Source: Syntrophaceae bacterium
GTDB lineage: Bacteria > Desulfobacterota > DTXE01
DNA: 13,191 bases
Reading direction: 5' to 3'
NCBI GenBank assembly: GCA_012962595.1
Contig: DTXE01000040.1
Span: 1 to 13,191, forward strand
The translations under genes and the position numbers were made by a program. Positions 1-7,241 of the stretch are shown here, piece after piece (position 1 is the stretch's first letter; each line of letters opens with the position of its first letter). A model generated the notes under the pieces. The model did no database searches. It was given only the letters and a program-made list of their open reading frames with translations, and was not told where the DNA came from.

Positions 1-2
1 AA

Positions 3-31
3 TTGACAAGAGAGGTCTTTGTCCGTAAATT
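3..31 (+). promoter_or_regulatory. Predicted sigma70-like promoter for the acyltransferase-rlpA pair
   Basis: A perfect -35 hexamer TTGACA (3-8) is followed after 17 bases by TAAATT (26-31, 4/6 to TATAAT). Transcription would start near 38, leaving about 40 bases before the ATG at 79. A near-palindrome GACAAGA-GAGG-TCTTTGTC (5-23) overlaps the -35 box and spacer and could be an operator. Sequence match only. Confidence 0.5.
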
Positions 32-78
32 TAACAACTTAATTGGGGATTAAAGGTAGTAAGAAGAAGGTGAGGAAA

Positions 79-1911
79 ATGGTGAAATGGAATCGAGAAA
101 GAGGGGTACTTGAGAGCCAACGTTTAAGAGCCTGGGAATATAAACTTATAGATACCCCAGAACCTAATCTCTACCGGGATGTGTTCCCTTATCATGAGGT
201 CTGTCGGATAGACTTTGATCACAAGCTCCTTCCCATATGTCCGGCTAAAGAGATGTGGATCACCGATACTACCTTTAGGGATGGACAGCAGTCGCGGCCT
301 CCCTATTCGGTAGAACAGATAGCAGATATATTTGACCTTCTACACCGACTGGGCGGACCAAATGGGGTAATAAGACAGACCGAATTTTTCCTATACAGCC
401 GTAAGGATAAAGAATCTGTGGAGAAATGCCTAGAGAAAGGATACGCATATCCAGAGATTACCGGTTGGATTAGAGCCACCGAACCTGATTTGAAACTGGT
501 TAGGGAAATGGGCCTTAAAGAAACCGGTATTTTAACCTCTGTATCTGACTACCATATCTTTCATAAACTGAAATTGACCAGAAAAAAGGCTATGGATAGC
601 TACCTAAGGCTGGTTCAATGTGCATTGGATTTGGGAATAACCCCTAGGTGCCATTTTGAGGATATAACCAGGGCAGATATGTATGGGTTTTGTATACCGT
701 TTGCCATCGAGTTGATGAGGCTTAGGGAAACTACTGGCATTAATATCAAAATCAGGCTTTGTGACACCCTAGGTTATGGGGTCCCCTATCCTGGAGCAGC
801 ATTGCCTAGAAGTGTCCCCAAACTGGTTCGAGCCATGATTGATGAAGCAGGGGTTCCTGGTGAGCTATTGGAGTGGCATGGGCATAATGATTTTCACAAG
901 GCCCTTATCAATACTAGCACCGCTTGGCTATATGGCTGTAGTAGTGCTAATGGTACTCTACTTGGTGTTGGCGAGAGGACAGGAAATGCCCCTATCGAGG
1001 GACTAGTCATGGAGTATATGGGCTTAATGGGGCAGAATAATGGTGTGGACACTACAGCCATCACAGATATTGCACATTACTTTGAAAAGGTGCTGGGTTA
1101 CCGGATTCCCCATAATTACCCATTTGTAGGGTCCGATTTCAACGCTACCAGCGCAGGAATCCATGCAGATGGCATCATCAAAAACCACGAAATTTACAAT
1201 ATCTTTGATACCGAGAGGATTCTAAAAAGACCCATGAGTATTATTATCACAGATAAATCGGGTAAGGCTGGCATAGTTCATTGGATAAATAGCCGCATAC
1301 TTGAGCCCCAAGGTAGGGCTTTCATTGATAAAAGACATCCTGGTATTACCCATGTTTATAAATGGATTATGAAACAGTACGATGAGGGAAGAACCACATC
1401 TATCTCCCACGAAGAGATGGGGAGAATAGTTAGAAAATACCTTCCCGAACTGTTTGTGTCAGAATTTGAGAGACTTAAACAGAAGGCCTATGGGCTTGCT
1501 GCCCATCTGGTTGAAGAAATCATAGAATTAGAGGGCATTAGGTCTATGAAACCTAAGATCCAGGAACCCATACTGACAGACTTTCTGGAAACGAATCCAT
1601 TTATTCAATTTATCTATATCACGGATATCCAGGGTAAGAAGATTACAAAGAATATTACACACATAGAGGATAGGGCCAAGTATGAGACATTCAAACTGGG
1701 CGAGGATCTATCTGATAGGCCCTGGTTTATTGGTCCTATAAAAGACGGCAAAATTCATGTAACCGATTTTTACACCTCCCGCTTTACCGGAGCCCTGTGT
1801 ATTACGGTTTCTGGCCCCATCAGAGATAAAAAGGATGAGATTATAGGTGTCTTGGGAATTGATATAAGGTTTGAAGACTTAGCTAAGATGGAAGAAAATG
1901 GCGATATATAG
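79..1911 (+). CDS. DRE-TIM (HMGL-like) acyltransferase of the isopropylmalate/homocitrate/Re-citrate synthase type, with C-terminal Cache-like domain
   Basis: Probable aldol-type condensation of acetyl-CoA with a 2-oxo acid in the cytoplasm; the acceptor cannot be told from sequence. The TIM barrel shows the metal/substrate motif DTTFRDGQQ (residues 63-71) and the metal-binding HGHND (H267, H269), followed by a GVGERTGNAP loop, as expected for DRE-TIM metallolyases. The N-terminus has about 60 extra residues. After the barrel and a helical linker, residues about 500-605 look like one lobe of a Cache/PDC sensor domain (ITDxxGKxIxxN, LSDRPWF, VTDFYTS, ITVSGPI, GVLGIDIRFEDL), in the place where LeuA enzymes carry their leucine-binding regulatory domain. 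There are no membrane segments. I chose ATG 79 (610 residues) because AAGGTGAGG lies just upstream; a TTG at 43 would add 12 basic residues. The 3' end overlaps rlpA by 14 bases. 2-isopropylmalate, homocitrate, citramalate and (Re)-citrate synthase all remain possible. Confidence 0.85.
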   Translation: MVKWNRERGVLESQRLRAWEYKLIDTPEPNLYRDVFPYHEVCRIDFDHKLLPICPAKEMWITDTTFRDGQQSRPPYSVEQIADIFDLLHRLGGPNGVIRQTEFFLYSRKDKESVEKCLEKGYAYPEITGWIRATEPDLKLVREMGLKETGILTSVSDYHIFHKLKLTRKKAMDSYLRLVQCALDLGITPRCHFEDITRADMYGFCIPFAIELMRLRETTGINIKIRLCDTLGYGVPYPGAALPRSVPKLVRAMIDEAGVPGELLEWHGHNDFHKALINTSTAWLYGCSSANGTLLGVGERTGNAPIEGLVMEYMGLMGQNNGVDTTAITDIAHYFEKVLGYRIPHNYPFVGSDFNATSAGIHADGIIKNHEIYNIFDTERILKRPMSIIITDKSGKAGIVHWINSRILEPQGRAFIDKRHPGITHVYKWIMKQYDEGRTTSISHEEMGRIVRKYLPELFVSEFERLKQKAYGLAAHLVEEIIELEGIRSMKPKIQEPILTDFLETNPFIQFIYITDIQGKKITKNITHIEDRAKYETFKLGEDLSDRPWFIGPIKDGKIHVTDFYTSRFTGALCITVSGPIRDKKDEIIGVLGIDIRFEDLAKMEENGDI

Positions 1912-2665
1912 ATGGATATTCAGATGGCCGGTTTATAGCCTTCTGCTATCATCGCTCATTGCCTGCGCGGGGCCAGCAAAAAGGGAAGTTTATCCAAAAC
2001 CGAAACCTGAGGTTCCCACACAGCGCCCTTATGTGGTCTTTGGCAAGAAATATTATCCTCTAAAATCCGCCGATAGGTTTGAGGAAAAGGGATTGGCTTC
2101 ATGGTATGGTTCCGAATGGCACGGACGCAAGACATCAAGTGGCGAAATCTACAACATGTATGAGAGGACGGCGGCCCACAGGATTCTACCCATGGGAACC
2201 TATGTAAGGGTAAGGAACCTAAAGAACCATAAAGAAACCATCGTCAGAATAAATGACAGGGGTCCTTTTGTAAGGGGTCGAATCATTGATTTATCTTATG
2301 CAGCGGCTAAAGATATTGGTATAGTGGGAGCAGGGGTTGCACCAGTTAAAATCGTCGCTTTGGGCAAACCAGTGAAATACCATAGGGATGATGAGATCTA
2401 TACCGCATACAAACAGCCTCAAAGCTATTATGTGGGAGATTTTACCATCCAGGTAGGGGCTTTTAGAAACAAGGAGAATGCTCAGAAATTAAGGGATAAG
2501 CTGTCTAATAAGTACCAGGATGTGTATATTACTCTCTTTAGTAAAGGCACAGAAACCTTTTTCATGGTACGGGTTGCTCAATATAATGATCTTCGCCACG
2601 CTATGGAGGCTAGAGATGAGCTTGTAAGGGAGGGATTTTCTGACGCCTTCGTGGTAGCAAGATAA
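1898..2665 (+). CDS. rlpA: RlpA-family septal ring lytic transglycosylase lipoprotein with SPOR domain
   Basis: Outer-membrane lipoprotein that cleaves denuded peptidoglycan glycan strands at the division site. A signal sequence ends in the lipobox LIAC (lipidated C23). Residue 24 is Ala, not Asp, consistent with sorting to the outer membrane. The double-psi beta-barrel spans about 65-155 with ASWYG (67-71), SSGE (E83), TAAH (H94) and NDRGPF (D120). E83 and H94 match the residues known to be needed for lytic activity in Pseudomonas RlpA, and D120 lies in the conserved NDRGP motif, so the enzyme looks active. A C-terminal SPOR domain (about 176-255, FTIQVGAF) would target it to septal glycan. 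The 255-residue length is typical. The start lies inside the upstream synthase gene (14-base overlap, different frame), which implies cotranscription and probably translational coupling. The 3' end is only 4 bases from the converging ihfA. Confidence 0.92.
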   Translation: MAIYRWIFRWPVYSLLLSSLIACAGPAKREVYPKPKPEVPTQRPYVVFGKKYYPLKSADRFEEKGLASWYGSEWHGRKTSSGEIYNMYERTAAHRILPMGTYVRVRNLKNHKETIVRINDRGPFVRGRIIDLSYAAAKDIGIVGAGVAPVKIVALGKPVKYHRDDEIYTAYKQPQSYYVGDFTIQVGAFRNKENAQKLRDKLSNKYQDVYITLFSKGTETFFMVRVAQYNDLRHAMEARDELVREGFSDAFVVAR

Positions 2666-2669
2666 AACT

Positions 2670-2957
2670 TTATTTCTGAGCATTAATTTTATTTCTTAAA
2701 ACACCGGAGGTTTTGAATACCACCACCTTCCTAGCCTTTAACTCCAGGGTTTCTTGTGTTTGAGGATTACGGCCTCTCCTTGGCCCCTTGCTTCTTACTA
2801 TAAATTTACCAAAACCACTGATTAACACATTATCCCCACTGGCTAATGTGTCTTTAATTATTTCCAGCAAAATTTCTACCGCTTCTCTTGACTTGACCTT
2901 GCTTAAACCTGCCTTTTCATAAACCTGAGTTATTATCCTTTCTTTAGTGAGAGCCAT
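2670..2957 (-). CDS. ihfA: Integration host factor alpha subunit (HU/IHF family)
   Basis: Small histone-like protein that binds and sharply bends DNA as a dimer, assisting recombination, replication and sigma54 promoters. The 95 residues begin MALTK, as in Escherichia coli IhfA, and carry the family core GFGKF (48-52) and the beta-arm tip GRNPQT with the intercalating proline P65. The residues around it (RRGRNPQTQE, ARKVVVFK) favour IHF alpha over HU, though alpha/beta assignment outside gamma-proteobacteria is approximate. A strong ribosome site AAGGAGT precedes the ATG. The gene appears to have its own promoter (see 2999-3028) although it follows ppiD on the same strand. It converges on rlpA with a 4-base gap and no visible terminator. 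Confidence 0.88.
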   Translation of the reverse strand: MALTKERIITQVYEKAGLSKVKSREAVEILLEIIKDTLASGDNVLISGFGKFIVRSKGPRRGRNPQTQETLELKARKVVVFKTSGVLRNKINAQK

Positions 2958-2974
2958 ACCTTACTCCTTAATTA

Positions 2975-3028
2975 ATGAATACCCATTCATAGGGCCCTAA
3001 TATGCCCTAAGGGAATATATTATGTCAA
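2975..3028 (-). promoter_or_regulatory. ihfA promoter with flanking palindromes
   Basis: Read on the minus strand: a perfect -35 TTGACA (3028-3023), an 18-base spacer and -10 CATATT (3004-2999, 4/6). The -10 box lies between two direct copies of TTAGGG spaced by CATA. The region also holds the palindromes CCCTAAGGG (3005-3013) and AGGGCCCT (2991-2998), and the inverted repeat ATGAAT-ACCC-ATTCAT (2975-2990) just upstream of the ribosome site. These are operator-like, but no regulator is named by sequence. The rest of the 120-base gap up to ppiD shows nothing further. Confidence 0.55.
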
Positions 3029-3077
3029 GTATTTTATTATCTATATCTAGCAAAGGATTAAGGACTCATTTGCTCAT

Positions 3078-4559
3078 TTATATGCCAGGGATTTCTGTCA
3101 TTATTTTTACATTAGCCTCCTTCTTCAAATTCATAAGCCATTCTTCAAGAATTTTTTGAGTTTTCTGGAAAAGCAGTCTTTCCTTAAAACTCTCCCTTTG
3201 TGGAATAAACATATCTTCGGTTACATCTTCCTTTTCCTTAAGCTGGAAGATAAGATAACCTTGGGGAAGTTTATAGACCTTGTGAGGGTATGGATTCTTA
3301 TAGGTTAGTAAAAATGCCTCTTGTTTGACATCTTGAAGGTTCCCGATCTTGGGGATAAGGTTCAAATACTTAAAGAAACCGGTTTCCTCCACATTTAGGT
3401 TGTAGTCTTCAGCTAACTCATGGATATCCCTACCTTGGACCATAGCCTTAAACATCTCTTGGGCGTGCTCCAGGGCCTTTTCCTCAGATTTTTCATTTAT
3501 GAGGTCTTCCTTTACTTCTCGATATATAGCCTCCACATCTGGTATATGGGACTCCCTTTTATCCAGAACCTGAATGACAAAGTAGCCATGTGGAAGTTCA
3601 AGAATATGGCTTATTTCTCCTTTGTTCAGTGAGAAGGCGGCGTTAGCAAACTTTCGGTCAAATGGCTTCGGAGGCTCATTTTGTTTGAAGAAATCAGTTT
3701 CTTGGAAAGATAAATCGAAAGTTTCTGCAACCTTTTTCAAGTCTTGTGTCATAATCAAGTCTTTGTAAATCTCCCGAATTCTTTGGAAGGCCAGTTGCTT
3801 GGCCTGGTTCCTCTTTTCTTCTGCCGAATCCACCTGGTCTTCAAAGTCCTCGAATTGTAAACCTATGTAGCCTACCCTAACCTGTGGGGGGATCCTATAG
3901 TCCTCCTTATGTTTGCTGTAGTAGATAGATACCTCTTCATCCGAAACTTGGACTTCCTTCGCATACATGGAGGGTCTAAAGACCACGAAACTTAAATTAA
4001 CCCTCTGATTTTGATGTCTATAGGCAGCAAATGCCTCTTCATCCGAGACCTTAGTAAAACCCGATATAAAATTGGCTATTTTAGATACTAGAATACTCCT
4101 CCTTTGAGCCTCCTCAAAATTACCGGGTGTCATATGATTGGCCTCCAGTACCCTCAAGTACAGTTCTTCATCAAATTTCCCTTCCCTTTGAAATGCAGGG
4201 TAACTTGCTATCTTTGCCCTAAGCTCATCTTCCCTTACGCCCATACCAATTCTCTTAGCTTCCCACAGCATCAGCCTTTCGTGGATCAGACTATTAAGGG
4301 CTTGCTGTTCTAAATTAAGGGCCTTGATCAAACCTTCTGAGAAGTTTTCTTTGAATTGATCCCTATAAATCTGGACCAGATTCCGGTAGGCTTCGCGATA
4401 TTCCTTGACGGTTATAGGCTTGCCGTCTACGTAGGCCACAGTCACTAATTTCTCCTCTCTATAACTCTGAATGCCCCAGAATATGAAAACTACCACAATG
4501 GCAGAGAGGGCGATTTTGATGAGCCACGATTTGGCATGTCTTCTCATGAAACTGAGCAT
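3078..4559 (-). CDS. ppiD: PpiD/SurA-like membrane-anchored periplasmic peptidyl-prolyl isomerase/chaperone
   Basis: Inner-membrane-anchored foldase expected to assist proteins emerging into the periplasm. The N-terminus MLSFMRRHAKSW plus one hydrophobic segment (about 12-30) is the PpiD pattern: a short basic cytoplasmic tail, one membrane span and the rest periplasmic. A SurA-N-like helical region follows (about 32-190). A parvulin-like domain ends in the signature ANAAFSLNKGEIS...LPHGYFVIQVLDK (about 300-336). A second, degenerate copy of the same module lies about 106 residues later (KQEAFLL...LPQGYLIFQLKEK), each preceded by a matching segment (VAETFDLSFQETDFF and LAEDYNLNVEETGFF). At 493 residues it is shorter than E. 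coli PpiD (about 620). It lies 39 bases downstream of the zinc-ribbon gene, probably in one transcript. The ribosome site TAGGA before ATG is modest. Isomerase activity is not assured, since PpiD parvulin domains are often inactive. Confidence 0.82.
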   Translation of the reverse strand: MLSFMRRHAKSWLIKIALSAIVVVFIFWGIQSYREEKLVTVAYVDGKPITVKEYREAYRNLVQIYRDQFKENFSEGLIKALNLEQQALNSLIHERLMLWEAKRIGMGVREDELRAKIASYPAFQREGKFDEELYLRVLEANHMTPGNFEEAQRRSILVSKIANFISGFTKVSDEEAFAAYRHQNQRVNLSFVVFRPSMYAKEVQVSDEEVSIYYSKHKEDYRIPPQVRVGYIGLQFEDFEDQVDSAEEKRNQAKQLAFQRIREIYKDLIMTQDLKKVAETFDLSFQETDFFKQNEPPKPFDRKFANAAFSLNKGEISHILELPHGYFVIQVLDKRESHIPDVEAIYREVKEDLINEKSEEKALEHAQEMFKAMVQGRDIHELAEDYNLNVEETGFFKYLNLIPKIGNLQDVKQEAFLLTYKNPYPHKVYKLPQGYLIFQLKEKEDVTEDMFIPQRESFKERLLFQKTQKILEEWLMNLKKEANVKIMTEIPGI

Positions 4560-4598
4560 ATATTCCTAACCCTATCTACATTTTCGGATTTAAATATA

Positions 4599-4811
4599 TC
4601 AAAGCACGATATGTACTGGTTTTACCTGTTTTTCGGTCTTAATTCCCACCGATGAAGAGCAATGAGCACATAGATATTCGTACATATCTCCATCAGGAAG
4701 GACAAGGAGAAGCCTCTTTCGAACAGGGACCGCCTCTTTGCATCGAGGACAATAGAGGGCTGTGGCCTCAAACTGCTCAAAATCAGGCCTTTCTGTATTT
4801 GGTGCACGCAT
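4599..4811 (-). CDS. Small zinc-ribbon protein of unknown function
   Basis: A 70-residue cytoplasmic protein with no signal or membrane segment. Two Cys pairs, CPRC (21-24) and CAHC (48-51), flank a basic beta hairpin (VRKRLLLVLPDGDMYEY), the layout of a single zinc ribbon. A strong ribosome site AGGAGG sits before the ATG and a promoter is visible upstream, so this is a real gene and the likely first gene of the unit leading into ppiD. The other frame over the same bases (4622-4837) lacks a comparable ribosome site and is discounted. I cannot assign a partner or process; nucleic-acid or protein binding are both possible. Confidence 0.75.
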   Translation of the reverse strand: MRAPNTERPDFEQFEATALYCPRCKEAVPVRKRLLLVLPDGDMYEYLCAHCSSSVGIKTEKQVKPVHIVL

Positions 4812-4837
4812 GATTCCGCCTCCTCTAACTCATGCAA

Positions 4838-4866
4838 AGGATAATTATCTTTACCTCCGTTGTCAA
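4838..4866 (-). promoter_or_regulatory. Predicted promoter for the zinc-ribbon/ppiD unit
   Basis: On the minus strand a perfect -35 TTGACA (4866-4861), a 17-base spacer and -10 TATCCT (4843-4838, 4/6) stand about 27 bases before the ATG at 4811. The same 129-base gap must also hold the plsY promoter on the plus strand, where only weak matches are seen (TTGCCT near 4899 and TATAGA near 4920). Confidence 0.5.
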
Positions 4867-4940
4867 GTTAATGCCCTTTTGGTATTCTATATTTAGCTTG
4901 CCTTCCAGCGGTTTTTAATATAGAAAATCCTTAAAAAATT

Positions 4941-5555
4941 ATGCCTAAAGAATTTATTCTATGTATTTTGGCCTACTTAATGGGCTCCATCCCCACAGGG
5001 GTAATAATCTCAAGGAAATTTAGCAATATCGATATTCAAACTGAGGGTAGTCGAAATATCGGTGCCACCAATGTAGCCAGACTCTTAGGAAAGAGGTTTG
5101 GGACCCTGACCTTATTAGGTGATATTATAAAGGGATCTATCCCTGTGGTTTTGGCACTGTGGTTGATAGGCACAGGTAACCTTAAGACCGATATATGGAT
5201 TTCTCTGGTTGCCCTATTTTCCGTAGTAGGTCATATGTATTCCATATTCCTTGGGTTTAGAGGTGGAAAAGGAATTGCCACTAGTGCAGGGGTTTTTCTG
5301 GTACTCTCTCCCTCGGCAGTCTTAGTAGATATTTTGATCTTTTTGCTAGTATTACTAAAATGGCGTATAGTCTCTTTAGGATCTCTTTGTGCTGCTCTAT
5401 GTATGCCTATTTTGATAGCCCTATTTACCGATTCCAAGATTTTTATTCTCTTGGCAGTGACTATTGCTGCCCTTATATTTTTCCGTCACCGTGAAAATAT
5501 AGAAAGACTGCTCCGTGGAGAAGAGAGGAGATGGGGTACTCCTAAAGCTTCCTGA
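4941..5555 (+). CDS. plsY: Acyl-phosphate:glycerol-3-phosphate acyltransferase PlsY
   Basis: Integral inner-membrane enzyme that transfers the acyl chain from acyl-phosphate (made by PlsX) to sn-glycerol-3-phosphate, giving lysophosphatidate, the first committed step of phospholipid synthesis. All three PlsY loop motifs are present: GSIPTG (15-20) with GSRNIGATN (36-44), GHMYSIFLGFRGGKG (97-111), and the C-terminal RHRENIERLL. Between them are several hydrophobic membrane spans. The length of 204 residues is normal. No clear ribosome site precedes the ATG (upstream is CTTAAAAAATT), so expression may be modest, but no other start keeps the first membrane span. The 3' end overlaps the converging NYN gene by 14 bases. 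Confidence 0.95.
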   Translation: MPKEFILCILAYLMGSIPTGVIISRKFSNIDIQTEGSRNIGATNVARLLGKRFGTLTLLGDIIKGSIPVVLALWLIGTGNLKTDIWISLVALFSVVGHMYSIFLGFRGGKGIATSAGVFLVLSPSAVLVDILIFLLVLLKWRIVSLGSLCAALCMPILIALFTDSKIFILLAVTIAALIFFRHRENIERLLRGEERRWGTPKAS

Positions 5556-6063
5556 TCTTTACCTTATTTCTTCTTTCTCGCTTGGATAGCCTTTTAGGTG
5601 AACCCTTCTTCTTCGTACCTATCCTACTTGGACGCTGGTTATACTCCTCTATGCCTTTTATATATGAGTAAAAGGCAATTTCCATCCTCATCTCGAAGTC
5701 ACGAGAATTTATAATTGCAGCACCATGCCTTTGAGAAAAATCAGCTACTTCATGATCAGAAGTTACAACCACGATTCGTTCTCGCTCTTTAGCTGCAATG
5801 CGCTTGATTATATCATCAGCCTTTTCGCCGTATCTTGAAAATATGATATTGATACCCCTCTCTTTCTCTTTAGCTTCATGTGGATTTTCTGACCTCCATC
5901 CATCAAAAACCACAGTAATGGGGTGTCTCTTAATCTTCTGATATTGAGAAAGCCTTTTGATAAGTTCCTCTCTTCCCCTCTGAAGGTCTAAGGCATCTAT
6001 GGTACTTAATGAAGGCGATTGCCTAATTAGATTATATCCGTCTATCACGATATGTATGGCCAT
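5542..6063 (-). CDS. YacP/Rae1-type NYN domain ribonuclease
   Basis: The 173 residues form a PIN-like NYN domain. VIDGYNLI (D8, N11) opens the fold, followed by VVFDGW (D54), GEKADDII (D83, D84) and VVVTSDHEVADF (D103). These acidic residues are the metal-ion site of the NYN/PIN nuclease fold, so catalysis looks intact. The Bacillus relative Rae1 (YacP) cuts mRNA in the ribosomal A site; a similar role here is inference. The C-terminal 30 residues are strongly basic (KKKGSPKRLSKRERRNK), suited to RNA or ribosome binding. Its last codons overlap the plsY end in convergent orientation. Its upstream region is shared divergently with the SagB-like gene. The ribosome site is weak. Confidence 0.82.
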   Translation of the reverse strand: MAIHIVIDGYNLIRQSPSLSTIDALDLQRGREELIKRLSQYQKIKRHPITVVFDGWRSENPHEAKEKERGINIIFSRYGEKADDIIKRIAAKERERIVVVTSDHEVADFSQRHGAAIINSRDFEMRMEIAFYSYIKGIEEYNQRPSRIGTKKKGSPKRLSKRERRNKVKIRKL

Positions 6064-6113
6064 AATTTCACTTTACCCCAAAATATTCTGAATAAAAAAT
6101 ATCATAAATGGAC

Positions 6114-6128
6114 CCTCTTGAAAAGAGG
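6114..6128. promoter_or_regulatory. Palindrome in the divergent control region
   Basis: CCTCTTgaaAAGAGG is a perfect 6-bp inverted repeat with a 3-base centre in the 167-base gap between the NYN gene (-) and the SagB-like gene (+). A good minus-strand -10 (TATGAT, 6106-6101) lies just downstream of it for the NYN gene, so a bound protein would cover its -35/spacer zone. It has no T-tract, so it is not a terminator. The rest of the gap shows only a weak plus-strand promoter match. Confidence 0.3.
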
Positions 6129-6230
6129 AGCTTATTTATAGTGAACGTCATTCAAAATTCTCTTGCTTTTTGGCAGCTACCTGGTAGAAAATAGAGAATG
6201 AGAGAAGAATCACTTTTTGCATAAGGGGAT

Positions 6231-6923
6231 ATGAAGGTACTATTAACCACTCTGGGCAATATGGTGATAGCCATCATTTTTGCTGGTATATTTACAAAGT
6301 CTACTATAGCCAAGGAGATACCTCTTCCAAAACCATATTATGAAGGTGAAAAATCGGTGGAGGAGGCCATAAAATCAAGAAGAACTATTAGAAGTTTTAG
6401 TTCTCAGGTACTAACCCTTACTCAATTATCGCAGATACTATGGGCTGCTGATGGTATAACCGCTGATCGGGGATACATTAAGCTGAGGGCTGCTCCCTCA
6501 GCAGGGGCCCTTTACCCTTTGGACATATTTATAGTGGTGGGTGAAAATGGCGTTAAAGATATAGATGCTGGTGTATATCACTACATACCCCATGGTCACC
6601 TCTTAAAAATGGTAAGAAAAGGGGATGTAAGGGTAGGGGTAGCAAAGGCAGCTTTACATCAGATGTGGATGGCGGAGGCCCCTGCCATTATGATCATTAC
6701 CGGAGAATATAAGAGATGTACCAGAAAGTATGGAGAGAGGGGTATACCTTATACCTATATTGAGGCAGGGCATGTGGGACAGAATATATTCCTTCAGTGT
6801 GAGACACTGGGTCTGGGGGCTGGTATCGTGGGGGCATTTCACAATGATGAGGTAATCAAAGTTCTAGGGATTGATAAACGCCACGACCCTATAACTATTA
6901 TGCCTGTGGGTTATGAGAGGTAG
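6231..6923 (+). CDS. SagB-type (ThcOx-like) FMN nitroreductase/dehydrogenase, probably exported or membrane-anchored
   Basis: Flavin oxidoreductase of the nitroreductase superfamily. The motifs are SRRTIRSF (49-56, FMN phosphate contact region), PSAGALYP (89-96, typical of the SagB subgroup) and GHVGQNIFLQ with GLGAGIVGAF (about 180-205). The 230-residue length fits a single nitroreductase domain. SagB proper oxidises thiazolines or oxazolines in peptide natural products, but no YcaO cyclodehydratase or precursor peptide is nearby, so this is one of the stand-alone members with unknown substrate. The N-terminus has a hydrophobic stretch (about 4-22) and a possible cleavage site TIA/KE after residue 27, suggesting export. 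That is odd for a flavoprotein and would imply Tat-independent loading or membrane anchoring. The ribosome site AAGGGG is close to the ATG. Confidence 0.8.
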   Translation: MKVLLTTLGNMVIAIIFAGIFTKSTIAKEIPLPKPYYEGEKSVEEAIKSRRTIRSFSSQVLTLTQLSQILWAADGITADRGYIKLRAAPSAGALYPLDIFIVVGENGVKDIDAGVYHYIPHGHLLKMVRKGDVRVGVAKAALHQMWMAEAPAIMIITGEYKRCTRKYGERGIPYTYIEAGHVGQNIFLQCETLGLGAGIVGAFHNDEVIKVLGIDKRHDPITIMPVGYER

Positions 6924-6998
6924 GAACTTACCACAGTTTACTGACTGAAAAGGTTTTAGTGTAAAAGTGAGGATACTCAATGGGATCGAACAGTACTA

Positions 6999-7217
6999 TT
7001 AGATTACATACGTTTCTGATCGCCCCAAGGCTTCCTCTTTAGACCCATGCATCTCATGTAATCTTTCTAGCAAGCATTTAGATATGTCGAATATGAGGCC
7101 CCCGATATTCTCCACGGTATCATTTTGTAATTTTGAGGCATTCCAACGCAGGACATCACCCAAGGCCTTAAGTTTGTTCACCTCAGGATATAAGGCATTA
7201 TATTCCTCTGTCTCCAT
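6999..7217 (-). CDS. Small hypothetical helical protein
   Basis: 72 residues, not recognised. Predicted to be almost wholly alpha-helical from the spacing of hydrophobic residues (VNKLKALGDVLRW, IGGLIFDISKCLLERLHEM), with no signal, membrane span or metal motif and an acidic N-terminus. A GGAGGG ribosome site lies about 10 bases before the ATG. It starts 24 bases after the end of the 96-residue gene on the same strand, so the two form a pair. It converges on the SagB-like gene across a 75-base gap with no clear terminator. Confidence 0.6.
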   Translation of the reverse strand: METEEYNALYPEVNKLKALGDVLRWNASKLQNDTVENIGGLIFDISKCLLERLHEMHGSKEEALGRSETYVI

Positions 7218-7241
7218 TCGCTCAGACCCTCCTTTATGGTA

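Noticed and set aside
43..78. TTG start that would lengthen the synthase by 12 residues
   Set aside because: It lies almost at the predicted transcription start, has no ribosome site, and the ATG at 79 has AAGGTGAGG just upstream.
4622..4837. Alternative minus-strand frame over the zinc-ribbon gene
   Set aside because: The competing frame has the AGGAGG site and a coherent CxxC/CxxC protein; this one has neither.
6231..6923. BluB (dimethylbenzimidazole synthase), since it is a nitroreductase-fold protein near B12 genes
   Set aside because: Its motifs (PSAGALYP, GHVGQN) are those of the SagB group, it has a signal-like N-terminus, and it is separated from the cob genes by a divergent unit.
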